Source: an uncultured Spirochaetaceae bacterium
GTDB taxonomy: Bacteria; Spirochaetota; Spirochaetia; Sphaerochaetales; Sphaerochaetaceae
NCBI GenBank assembly: GCA_944389085.1
Contig: CALXLB010000002.1
Span: 1 to 47,579 of the forward strand
Reading direction: 5' to 3'
DNA length: 47,579 nt
Below, in pieces: positions 7,636-15,298 of the stretch (position 1 is the stretch's first letter; the number at the start of each line of letters is the position of its first letter). A program made the translations under genes and the position numbers. Below the pieces are notes generated by a model. That model did no database searches and was not told where the DNA came from. It saw nothing but the letters and a program-made list of their open reading frames with translations.

Positions 7636-8313
7636 TCAAAATATCTGACATCCATCACTATCTATTATGATTTTTCTCAGGAATTCCATAGGTTGATCAG
7701 ATATTAAAGAACCGGAATTAATAAGCAAAAGAGAATGACCATGCAATTTTATGTTTTCACAAAATACTTTGATTTCTTCTATCGAAAACAAGTGAAAAAG
7801 ATTCAATACAACAAATGCTTTCACACCACATATATCATGCATCATGTTCATATATTCCAGCAATTTCTCAAGTTCATTCTCATAGTCAAAATCAATTGTG
7901 AAATTGAGCATTTTTATCAGAGAAGCTGCTTCTGATTCTTTATTTGCAACAGGATAAATGAATGTTTCTTTAATGCGTTCTGAATATCTGTCAAGATGAG
8001 CCAACATCTCAACAGTATATTCATACATTTCTTCAGAAATTGCATATGCTTTTAACTGACTCTGTATTTTATTGGTAAGACGTTTATCATTAATATCAAA
8101 ACAAAGGGAATCTGTTATAAAAGAAACATTATTCTGAAGGCTTATTTCATCACCATCTTCAGATAAAACGAAACTCCCTTCATCATTTTCATATTGATTA
8201 AGAAAGCCAAACAAAAACTTTCTTAAAAGTGATGGCGAATCAAAGAAAATAGAAGTAATACTTCCTTCGCTAAAATCTATTGAGAATTCTAATTCAGGAT
8301 GAACAAGTTTCAT
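7636..8313 (-). CDS. csn2: CRISPR adaptation protein Csn2 (type II-A)
   Basis: This 225-residue protein matches the Csn2 family in length and position and in several segments: the N-terminal MKLVHPELEFSIDF, a middle LEKLLEYMNMMHDICGVKAFVVLNLFHLFS, and the C-terminal half GHSLLLINS with a YxxxIIIDxDGC-like end (LRKIIIDSDGCQIF). Csn2 forms a ring-shaped tetramer on DNA ends and is needed for spacer acquisition with Cas1, Cas2 and Cas9. It overlaps cas2 by ATGA and is the last cas gene before the array. Its presence makes the system subtype II-A. Codons are strongly A/T-rich compared with genes outside the locus. Confidence 0.9.
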   Translation of the reverse strand: MKLVHPELEFSIDFSEGSITSIFFDSPSLLRKFLFGFLNQYENDEGSFVLSEDGDEISLQNNVSFITDSLCFDINDKRLTNKIQSQLKAYAISEEMYEYTVEMLAHLDRYSERIKETFIYPVANKESEAASLIKMLNFTIDFDYENELEKLLEYMNMMHDICGVKAFVVLNLFHLFSIEEIKVFCENIKLHGHSLLLINSGSLISDQPMEFLRKIIIDSDGCQIF

Positions 8314-8636
8314 AATATCACCAACCGATCTGTTGTATTCAGATATTCAGATTTGAATTCACCTGTAATGTATTTCATAGACGCGTATTGTTTTTCAGTG
8401 ACTGTCAGCATCTGAACCAACCCAGCCTTAGGGGCATTACATTTTACTGCCAATTCTACAGTTTCTACCGCTGTTGGATTCAAAGAAAGTTTTGAATATA
8501 CAGATTCCTGCAACATGATAAATCCACTCTTGATAAGAAATTTCCTAAAACGCCGATATTCACGCCGATCCGCTTCTGTAAGAACAGGCAAATCAAAGAA
8601 TACAAATGTTCTCATAAACCTAGGCCTCTGTTTCAT
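8310..8636 (-). CDS. cas2: CRISPR-associated endonuclease Cas2
   Basis: This protein of up to 108 residues has the Cas2 ferredoxin fold with the conserved aspartate D15 in FVFFDLPV, then RREYRRFRKFLIKSGFIMLQESVYSKL and a C-terminal strand. Cas2 dimers bridge two Cas1 dimers in the integrase complex. The frame opens at 8636 inside cas1. A second ATG at 8615 follows AGAGG and lies just past the cas1 stop, so the true product may be 101 residues. The family tolerates either N-terminus. It overlaps csn2 by four bases. Confidence 0.93.
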   Translation of the reverse strand: MKQRPRFMRTFVFFDLPVLTEADRREYRRFRKFLIKSGFIMLQESVYSKLSLNPTAVETVELAVKCNAPKAGLVQMLTVTEKQYASMKYITGEFKSEYLNTTDRLVIL

Positions 8637-9498
8637 AAAACGAAATCATTTGTGGATTACCGGATTCAAGGGCATCAAGAACACTTTTTACATAAATCTC
8701 GATTGCAGCTATAACTGTTGCCCTCTTTCCTCTTACTATTACTGTGTCATTAAGCAAGCTAAGAATAATCATCTTTGATTCATGAGAAAGTTCCTCTCCG
8801 ATAGGGAGAGATAAAACTTTCTCATCAACTAACGGTCTGAATGGTTCCATCAAATCAGAACTAAGATTGAATTGATTGAAAACACTGTGATGAAAAATTC
8901 CGACTTGCGTTAAATATCCATTTGCTACTACACATCGATTCACCACAGATAAAATAATTGAATATCCATAATTTAATGCATCATTTATATATGAAGGCTC
9001 ATGACGAGAAAATGAATGCCCAAGCAATGCATTGAAATATACTTTAGCGGCATGAGCTTCACGATTAGTAGCATCACAAGGTTCTACATCAGAAGCATAT
9101 TCAAGTACATTCATCCAAGCCTCCCCATCTATATGGCGATGTAAGACATAGGACTGTTTTCTTATTTTATCCCGTACGATTTCTGCCCAGACCAAACCTT
9201 TGATTTCATTTGACCATTTCATCTGAGAATATATACGTGCACTTGTGTCATAACTCCCATATAGAGAAAGAACCTGCATAGCAGGATTATGTTTATGATC
9301 ACATAAAATCGTTACAACCTTATGTTCGGTAAGAGTTTCAAGCAAAGCAGAAGATACAATACACCCAGCATCTTCTATAAGGAGAACAGAAATCTCGTCA
9401 ATCAGAACACGTTTAGTCTCTGTTCCCCTTACAATCAAGTAGCCCATCTTCGTTTCAAGCCTTGCCCGCGAATTAATGACTACTACACGCCAACTCAT
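8620..9498 (-). CDS. cas1: CRISPR-associated endonuclease Cas1 (type II)
   Basis: This 292-residue protein is a type II Cas1. Metal-binding residues are visible: E147 in NREAHAAKVYF, the histidines at 203-204 in GIFHHSVFNQFNLSSD, and acidic residues in LMEPFRPLVD at about 217-225. The N-terminal beta domain (RVVVINSRARLETKMGYLIV) is typical. Cas1 is the integrase subunit that inserts new spacers at the leader end. The gene overlaps cas9 by ATGA and runs into cas2, so cas9-cas1-cas2-csn2 is one translationally coupled operon. Confidence 0.96.
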   Translation of the reverse strand: MSWRVVVINSRARLETKMGYLIVRGTETKRVLIDEISVLLIEDAGCIVSSALLETLTEHKVVTILCDHKHNPAMQVLSLYGSYDTSARIYSQMKWSNEIKGLVWAEIVRDKIRKQSYVLHRHIDGEAWMNVLEYASDVEPCDATNREAHAAKVYFNALLGHSFSRHEPSYINDALNYGYSIILSVVNRCVVANGYLTQVGIFHHSVFNQFNLSSDLMEPFRPLVDEKVLSLPIGEELSHESKMIILSLLNDTVIVRGKRATVIAAIEIYVKSVLDALESGNPQMISFYETEA

Positions 9499-12400
9499 AT
9501 TTTTATTTCTTCTGCCTTTGTGAAAAGACCTGTAATACTCGAATCGTAAATAACAACACGAGAACCTGGTTTAATCTTAGAATTCAGCTTTAATATCCCA
9601 GCTCCCGGGGCACCTCCAATCAACGTCAGATCAGCCTTGCCAGTGTTCATACCAAAATACGAAAGCATATTACTTATCAATACGCATTGTTCTTCGATGC
9701 CTAACAAAGTAAAAGTTTCTCGTTTTTTAATAAAAAGCTGAGTTTGACAGGCAGGCCTTTTCATGAACAGTGGGAGCTTTGACTTTTCCAAAAGCGCATC
9801 ATAAACTTCCAGATTTCCCTCTTTCGAAATCCCATCATGCTTTTCATCAACTAAGAGATTCTTATCTTGTTTCTTTCGCTCTAAGAATTTTTCTATCTTT
9901 TTGATTCTCAATACAATATCATCTTCAAGAATCAAAGGAATACAAGAGTCAAATGTTATTAAACCACCCGTTTTCCCTGTAATTGCATATTTAAATCCGT
10001 CGACAGAAATCATTGTATTTTTCAGAATCTTTCCTCTGATTATTTCAGGTTCCTTTAAATGAAGCTTTTCTATACAGTAATTTTGTAAATCTTCTTTTGA
10101 TTTTAGCTTCAGCGAATCAAGTATGCTTATTGGAATAAATGAAATTGAGACATCTTTCTTGTCTCTGTATTTCACAAGCGCGAAATAAGCAATTTTAAGA
10201 CTATTGTATCCACCATATTTACCTGTCCATTTTTCAATTGTTCCTTCGGAATCAGAAGAATGCATAAGGATTTCCTGAAGAACAGGATCTGATGTTTTCA
10301 AAGGAATAACACCTTTATTCTTCCCTGCCGGAACTGGCATCTGATCAAAGAAAGCACCACCTACTTCTATACACTGCTTTGTGTATAGAATGTCATTGCG
10401 GGACATTTGTTTACGTACTGTTTTGATTGTTCCTTCTTCACCAGCCATCCACGCATTTCTGACGCTTGTTTCAAATGGTTTTGAAAGATTGAAAACTGGA
10501 TCTTTATCTTTTCTGTTCAAGATGAAATCAGAAGTATACTTTGTATCAAAAACATTACCAACAACAATATTCAGATATGCATCTTTTGCGTGATGAAGAT
10601 TATTTAGAGAACGAAGTTTTATAAAACCATATTTATCGCGGAAATCCGATACATTCCGCGCTTTTGAATACACGATTTTAGTCTGACTTCCGTAATATCG
10701 TTTTAAGATATCTGCAACAGCTTTTGCCGACTGATTAGCCTCTACAAGCTGTCTTGCTATAAAACCTTTATCATCTTCTTCAGAGAGCGGAGAGAGTCTT
10801 GTGAGTCGCTTGAATTTTTCCGAAGATATCAATCCAATTCTGTGCAGATGTTCCCAAAATGGAATCATTTTATTTCTTATTGAATCGTCAATTGGGAAGT
10901 TATCAGATTTCCTGGCATTCTCTTGTTTAAGAACGAGAACACGATTTGTGAGTGAATCGTCATTGCTCCGCGAATAAGGATATATATGATCCACATCATA
11001 CACTTCCGTGTTTCCAAGCTCAGAAAGATCTATAGGCTTACACGAATACATACATTTACCAAGCTGAGTAAAATACAGATAAAGCTTATCTCTGCGGCTT
11101 ATTTCAGATTCTCCTGTTTCCTCTAACGTATTTATAATTGCTTTTTCATCAGCTGATAATTCGATTTTTGGATTTTTAAGTTTACTCAGCAAATCAGATT
11201 TCCTTGAAATTGTCCGTGTCCCTTTTTCACCATTAAATCTGGTGACTTCAAGAAACACCTTTTTGGGTGGATGTTTCATGATTCGTTCTATTTCATCCAC
11301 GATTTTCAGTGTTTGCCATATTTGCCGTTTAACAGCAGGAGAGACAGCAAGATTACCAACTATCGAATATTCAAGTTTTTCAATCTTTTCATCTGAACCA
11401 GTCTGAGAAGCAAACTCATAATCTGAACTGAGAAGTCCCATCAGATTATTCTGTGTTTCCCACATCAGCGTAATGATTGATTTCAATTCACCAGTTGACT
11501 TATCCATAGCAGTAATACCTGTAAGGAATTTTTCAGACAATCGTCCCCATCCAGAATATTTCTTTCTTGAAATTACATTGATTTCTTCTTCAGACAGAAT
11601 TGAACCATATGCTTTTCGGATCTTCCGCTTTGCTATATCACCACCTTCTGAAAAAAGTGTAAGCCACTTAACTATCTCTTCGACATCTGAAAAGCGGAGT
11701 TTATCTGACTCTATAAATTCTTTGAAATCAAGATAAGTGGACAGAGTTGACTTGAAGTCTCCATCTATTCCAGAAATTTCTATTGTACTATTTCTATCGC
11801 ACCAGCCTTCTGCGATAATGAACTTTTTAAATCGGCTTTGACTTATTTTCCTATATTTCATGAAAAGTTCTTTGTAGGCTGTCTGTTTTTGATCAACAGT
11901 CAAAAGGATTCCATTAATCCGCACATTATTGAGTTCATTAAGAACAGTGAATTTAGAATACAAGAGGGAATTCTTCGGAAGGACATCCTCCCCAGGCAAG
12001 TAGGTACATTTATTGGTCATATTTCTGATGAAGCCCTCTGCAGATGCATCTTCATCAATCATTTCTTTCCAGTTCCAAGGAAGTATTTTTCCACCTTTTA
12101 TTCTTACAGCCCATCCACTGATTGTCTTATCATTGCGACCAAGCGGACCAATATAATAAGGAATTCTGAACTTGATAATCTCATCAAGCTTATTTATCAC
12201 CGTATATCCATTTTCATCTTTTTCTGTAAGGAATGGATATTCAGCAGAAGCAACACGCAAGATTTCATCCATTTCTGCTTTGTGTACCTGATAAGGCAGC
12301 ACACTATTCCTGAAAGAAATCAAAAGAGGAAGGAATTCTCCATTTTCAATCTTCTGCAGTATCTGCAGAGAGATTTCATCCTCCGGATTATTACCGATAA

Positions 12401-13541
12401 GTTTTTTTACATTCTTATAAAACGCATCAATGCTTGTACGCCTAAGGTTATTCTTTTTCCCATTATTATGATCTGCACCAACGTATGAAGCAAAACTTCC
12501 AGGTTCTTCGTCATGAAAGAATGCTTTATATTGATCTGGAGCATGCAGCTTTATTGCCTTCTTGAGATTATGCAAATCCCTTTTGTTTGACTCATATTGT
12601 GCGATCTTTGCTTCAGAGATAAATGAATATCCTGACATAATGCCAGCAAGCGACATCCAATCATAAACTGCTTTAAACAACAGAATCAAACGATACTCAT
12701 CATCAGATAAAGCATCTTCAAGTTCTGGGAGAACAGTATCTTCAAAAGTGGATTTACTAAATTCAATGGAAGACAAATCCTTATATAAAACATTATCAAA
12801 AAGCTTATCAGCTTTTACACTTCCACCAGCAAGCAAAGCAATCAACTGCGTACAGATTTTGCTTTTATTAAATTCTATCAGTCCCTTCAGCTTTTCCTTG
12901 CGGACCATTACTCGTTTTTCTTTCAGCGCTTCACAGACCAAATCGTAATCAGAAAATGATATTCTATCACCATCAAAGATCGTCTCTGAAAGTTCGATAA
13001 TACCGTCAAACAGCGGTTTTGGATCCATAACCGCGTTCAAATCATCACTTACAGTAAAAAGAAAGTGACCTCTATTCTTCATGATATGATGAATAGCTAG
13101 ATATAAAAGTCTTGGATCATGCTCAGCTTCACCTTTTCTCAATGCATTGCGGAGATGAAAAATAGTAGGATATTTTTTAAAGAAGTCTTTATCTTTGAAC
13201 GTAGGATCATCAAAAAGTGAATTTGACTGATGAACAGTCTTATCTTCTGGAAAATAATGGCTATCATTCAATCGCTGAAAGAATAGCGGATCAATCTTTG
13301 CAATTTCTTCAGCAAATAACCCCTGAACAAGTCTGATCCGTTCTTTTTTTCTTTCCAATCGCCGTCTGGCAGCTCTGAATCCACGACGCTCTGCTGCCGT
13401 CTTTGCCTCATCGAAAAGATGAGAGCCCCACATTGATTTACCATTGAATTTCAAAACGTTATAAGACGTATCTGTAACAGCATATCCAACCGATTCTGTG
13501 CCACAATCAAGACCAAGATAATAATCTTCCGAGAAATTCAC
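9495..13541 (-). CDS. cas9: CRISPR-associated endonuclease Cas9 (type II-A)
   Basis: This 1348-residue protein starts with GTG, nine bases after GGAGG. RuvC-I is at the N-terminus (LGLDCGTESVGYAV, D12), followed by an arginine-rich bridge helix (ERRGFRAARRRLERKKERIR, 51-70). RuvC-II has E765 (KVFLEVTRF). The HNH domain has YDVDHIYPYS with catalytic H852 and N866. RuvC-III has NLHHAKDAYLN with H984 and D987. All catalytic residues known from SpCas9 have counterparts, so it should cut both strands. Length is close to SpCas9 (1368), and the end (SSITGLF) resembles the SpCas9 PAM-interacting tail. The PAM cannot be read from this window. tracrRNA lies divergently just upstream. Codons are A/T-rich relative to flanking genes. 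Confidence 0.98.
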   Translation of the reverse strand: MNFSEDYYLGLDCGTESVGYAVTDTSYNVLKFNGKSMWGSHLFDEAKTAAERRGFRAARRRLERKKERIRLVQGLFAEEIAKIDPLFFQRLNDSHYFPEDKTVHQSNSLFDDPTFKDKDFFKKYPTIFHLRNALRKGEAEHDPRLLYLAIHHIMKNRGHFLFTVSDDLNAVMDPKPLFDGIIELSETIFDGDRISFSDYDLVCEALKEKRVMVRKEKLKGLIEFNKSKICTQLIALLAGGSVKADKLFDNVLYKDLSSIEFSKSTFEDTVLPELEDALSDDEYRLILLFKAVYDWMSLAGIMSGYSFISEAKIAQYESNKRDLHNLKKAIKLHAPDQYKAFFHDEEPGSFASYVGADHNNGKKNNLRRTSIDAFYKNVKKLIGNNPEDEISLQILQKIENGEFLPLLISFRNSVLPYQVHKAEMDEILRVASAEYPFLTEKDENGYTVINKLDEIIKFRIPYYIGPLGRNDKTISGWAVRIKGGKILPWNWKEMIDEDASAEGFIRNMTNKCTYLPGEDVLPKNSLLYSKFTVLNELNNVRINGILLTVDQKQTAYKELFMKYRKISQSRFKKFIIAEGWCDRNSTIEISGIDGDFKSTLSTYLDFKEFIESDKLRFSDVEEIVKWLTLFSEGGDIAKRKIRKAYGSILSEEEINVISRKKYSGWGRLSEKFLTGITAMDKSTGELKSIITLMWETQNNLMGLLSSDYEFASQTGSDEKIEKLEYSIVGNLAVSPAVKRQIWQTLKIVDEIERIMKHPPKKVFLEVTRFNGEKGTRTISRKSDLLSKLKNPKIELSADEKAIINTLEETGESEISRRDKLYLYFTQLGKCMYSCKPIDLSELGNTEVYDVDHIYPYSRSNDDSLTNRVLVLKQENARKSDNFPIDDSIRNKMIPFWEHLHRIGLISSEKFKRLTRLSPLSEEDDKGFIARQLVEANQSAKAVADILKRYYGSQTKIVYSKARNVSDFRDKYGFIKLRSLNNLHHAKDAYLNIVVGNVFDTKYTSDFILNRKDKDPVFNLSKPFETSVRNAWMAGEEGTIKTVRKQMSRNDILYTKQCIEVGGAFFDQMPVPAGKNKGVIPLKTSDPVLQEILMHSSDSEGTIEKWTGKYGGYNSLKIAYFALVKYRDKKDVSISFIPISILDSLKLKSKEDLQNYCIEKLHLKEPEIIRGKILKNTMISVDGFKYAITGKTGGLITFDSCIPLILEDDIVLRIKKIEKFLERKKQDKNLLVDEKHDGISKEGNLEVYDALLEKSKLPLFMKRPACQTQLFIKKRETFTLLGIEEQCVLISNMLSYFGMNTGKADLTLIGGAPGAGILKLNSKIKPGSRVVIYDSSITGLFTKAEEIKI

Positions 13542-13570
13542 TTGACTGATCCTCCTTTTTCATCAAAAAT

Positions 13571-13671
13571 GAAGACATAACATAACATGTCCAAGCAAAA
13601 ACATGTTCAAACCGCCCATATGGGCTTCCCATTGTAGGGAACAAACCACCTTAGGGTGGTTTCTTTTATTT
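13571..13671 (+). ncRNA. tracrRNA with anti-repeat, hairpins and terminator
   Basis: The anti-repeat at 13571-13596 pairs with the crRNA repeat. The lower stem is CCAAGC against GCTTGG, and the upper stem is about 14 bp around ATAACATAA, split by an asymmetric bulge as required for Cas9 guides. Downstream are GCCC-ATAT-GGGC (13614-13625), TTCCC-ATTGTA-GGGAA (13626-13641) and an 8-bp terminator stem with a T-rich tail. It is transcribed opposite to cas9, whose leader would be antisense to it. The 5' end is uncertain: TTGACT at 13542-13547 is a fair -35, but the -10 is weak and would place the start inside the anti-repeat. A longer form starting within cas9 is possible. Confidence 0.85.
13643..13671 (+). 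terminator. Terminator of tracrRNA
   Basis: AAACCACC-TTAG-GGTGGTTT forms an 8-bp stem with a 4-base loop, followed by CTTTTATTT. On the minus strand the stem is not followed by a T-tract, so it should stop tracrRNA but not transcription into cas9. Confidence 0.8.
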
Positions 13672-13796
13672 CCCCTATACTATGAGAATAGGCTAAAAAT
13701 TCGGTAAAGTGGAAAAATTCCCTAAAATTATTCTGATGAATATATTCATTGTAATTTTGGTCAGAACCAAAATAACATAAAATGAATATCAGAGAG
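13672..13796. other. A/T-rich region upstream of cas9 and tracrRNA with a perfect dyad
   Basis: No gene is visible. The cas9 promoter should lie here on the minus strand, upstream of the tracrRNA, but I find no convincing pair of hexamers. ATTTTGGT-CAGA-ACCAAAAT at 13754-13773 is a perfect 8-bp inverted repeat and could be an operator for cas9. Confidence 0.35.
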
Positions 13797-13846
13797 AAAA
13801 ACAAAGGCAACCTGTTTCTGAACCAGTGCTCAGACAGCAGATTGCC
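13797..13846 (-). terminator. Terminator of the initiator tRNA transcript
   Basis: On the minus strand GGCAATCTG (complement of 13838-13846) pairs with CAGGTTGCC (complement of 13806-13814). Inside is a further TCTGA/TCAGA stem, and TTTGTTTTTC follows. It lies about 75 bases past the tRNA 3' end and separates the tRNA from the cas9 upstream region. Confidence 0.7.
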
Positions 13847-13920
13847 ACGTTTCATGGATGGTCTGGTGACCCATTCCCACCTTCGGCCTTTGCTTTCCAG
13901 TGGACCAGATTACATCTATT

Positions 13921-13993
13921 TAGCAGGGGCAGGACTCGAACCTGCGACCTCCGGGTTATGAGCCCGACGAGCTGCCAACTGCTCTACCCTACG
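13921..13993 (-). tRNA. tRNA-fMet (initiator, anticodon CAT)
   Basis: The minus strand folds into a full cloverleaf of 73 bases. It has D-arm GAGC/GCTC, anticodon loop CTCATAA with anticodon CAT, T-arm GCAGG-TTCGAGT-CCTGC and discriminator A. CCA is not encoded. Three consecutive G:C pairs in the anticodon stem (GGG/CCC) and a mismatched first pair (C1 against U72) are hallmarks of an initiator rather than an elongator methionine tRNA. Confidence 0.95.
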
Positions 13994-14007
13994 TCGATTA
14001 CTAAAAG

Positions 14008-14036
14008 AATTTACACATTTATTGGAAGTATGTCAA
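14008..14036 (-). promoter_or_regulatory. Promoter of tRNA-fMet
   Basis: The minus strand shows a consensus TTGACA (complement of 14031-14036), a 17-base spacer and TAAATT (complement of 14008-14013). Predicted transcription starts a few bases before the tRNA 5' end at 13993. Confidence 0.75.
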
Positions 14037-14256
14037 GTGAAAAATCAAGTCTCAATTAAAAATTACTGCAACTGATTACCACTCGTAATCATATGCTTAC
14101 CAACTGTATTTTTATGCATAAAATATACAAATATAAGTATTAATACCTTGACAACAAACAGCTTTTCCCTAACACTAAAAACCATCTACACACTTTTACT
14201 ATGACATCTTCAGTTCAGGAAAGAAGATACAGTGAATATATCAAAGGAGGAAGAAA

Positions 14257-15219
14257 ATGAAGAAAACTTTCGCACTTGTTGCAATACTGATTGTCTCTCT
14301 GATGGTACCGGTCTTCGCAGGAGGAGCTGGTGAAGGCGGAAGCCTCCGCTTCGGAACAGGTGGAGACCAGGGAACATATTATGGATTCGGCAACGTTCTT
14401 GCGCAGAGAATCTCCTCAGAGACTGATACAAGCGTAGTAGCAGTCGTCAGTGCAGGAAGCCAGGACAACATCGAAATGATGGATATGGGACAGTACCAGC
14501 TCGGTTTTGTCCAGACAGACGTCATGAGCTATGCATATAACGGAACCAACCTCTTTGCTGAGATGGGAGCTGTATCTGACTTCTCCACTGTTGCTGCTCT
14601 CTACCTTGAGCAGGTTCAGGTTGTCACACTGGATCCGGAAATCAAGACTATCGGAGATCTTGAAGGCAAGACAGTGTCAATCGGCTCCTCAGGAAGCGGT
14701 GTATATTACAATGCCCTCGATATCCTCGCAGCTTATGGTCTGACTGAGGATGATATCTCCCCGACTTACCAGAGCTTCGGAGATAGCGTTGATGCGCTCC
14801 AGGACGGAAAGATCGATGCCGCATTCGTCGTTGCAGGAGCTCCGACAGTCGCAGTCTCCACATTGGCAACCACACATGACGTACGCCTCGTATCCATCGA
14901 TGACGAGCATATGGCAAACCTTCTTGAGGCATCTCCATACTACACTCCTGTCACAATTGCTTCCTCTGTCTATGGAACAGACGAAGACTGCCAGACTGTA
15001 GCAGTAGGTGCTGTCGTAATCGCCCGCGATGATGTCAGCGAAGATGCTGTATATGATGTCGTAAGCACAATCTTCAATGACAAGGCAGCAATCGCTCAGA
15101 GCCATGACAAGGGCAACGAGCTGGATCTGGCTTTTGCAACCAGCATCACGACAGTTCCATATCATCCGGGAGCAGCAAAGTACTTTGCAGAGCAGGGAAT
15201 CGAAGTTCCTGTAAAGTAA
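14257..15219 (+). CDS. TAXI family TRAP transporter solute-binding protein
   Basis: This 320-residue periplasmic protein starts with a signal peptide (MKKTFALVAILIVSLMVPVFA), then matches the TAXI binding-protein pattern: LRFGTGGDQGTYYGFGNVLAQRI, a QDNIEMMDMGQYQLGFVQTD segment and LEGKTVSIGSSGSGV. It captures an organic acid or similar solute for the TRAP permease encoded next; the substrate is unknown. AAAGGAGG precedes the ATG. A stem-loop in the gap to the permease gene probably lowers permease expression relative to the binding protein. The plus strand at 14037-14256 holds no gene; TTGACA at 14148-14153 may be its -35, without a clear -10. Confidence 0.92.
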   Translation: MKKTFALVAILIVSLMVPVFAGGAGEGGSLRFGTGGDQGTYYGFGNVLAQRISSETDTSVVAVVSAGSQDNIEMMDMGQYQLGFVQTDVMSYAYNGTNLFAEMGAVSDFSTVAALYLEQVQVVTLDPEIKTIGDLEGKTVSIGSSGSGVYYNALDILAAYGLTEDDISPTYQSFGDSVDALQDGKIDAAFVVAGAPTVAVSTLATTHDVRLVSIDDEHMANLLEASPYYTPVTIASSVYGTDEDCQTVAVGAVVIARDDVSEDAVYDVVSTIFNDKAAIAQSHDKGNELDLAFATSITTVPYHPGAAKYFAEQGIEVPVK

Positions 15220-15243
15220 AGCGCCCGTAAAGTGCAATCTTGG

Positions 15244-15274
15244 GAGGGCTGAGGTTCAGCCCTCTTCTCTTTAT
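15244..15274 (+). terminator. Attenuating stem-loop between TAXI protein and permease
   Basis: GAGGGCTGA-GGT-TCAGCCCTC is a perfect 9-bp stem with a 3-base loop, followed by TTCTCTTTAT. It lies inside what should be one operon, so partial termination or 3'-end protection of the binding-protein mRNA is likely. Confidence 0.65.
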
Positions 15275-15298
15275 AAAATACATCTATAGGAGTTCCAT

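Noticed and set aside
13607..13855. 82-codon minus-strand frame upstream of cas9
   Set aside because: It runs through the tRNA terminator and the tracrRNA in antisense, with no ribosome-binding site or protein-like composition.
13921..13993. Initiator tRNA 3' end as an integration site for a mobile island carrying the CRISPR locus
   Set aside because: No copy of the tRNA 3' end is seen near the far end of the locus (5669-5764), and no integrase gene is present.
14689..15237. 182-codon minus-strand frame opposite the TAXI gene
   Set aside because: It is a cysteine-rich antisense shadow of a well-supported gene, with no ribosome-binding site.
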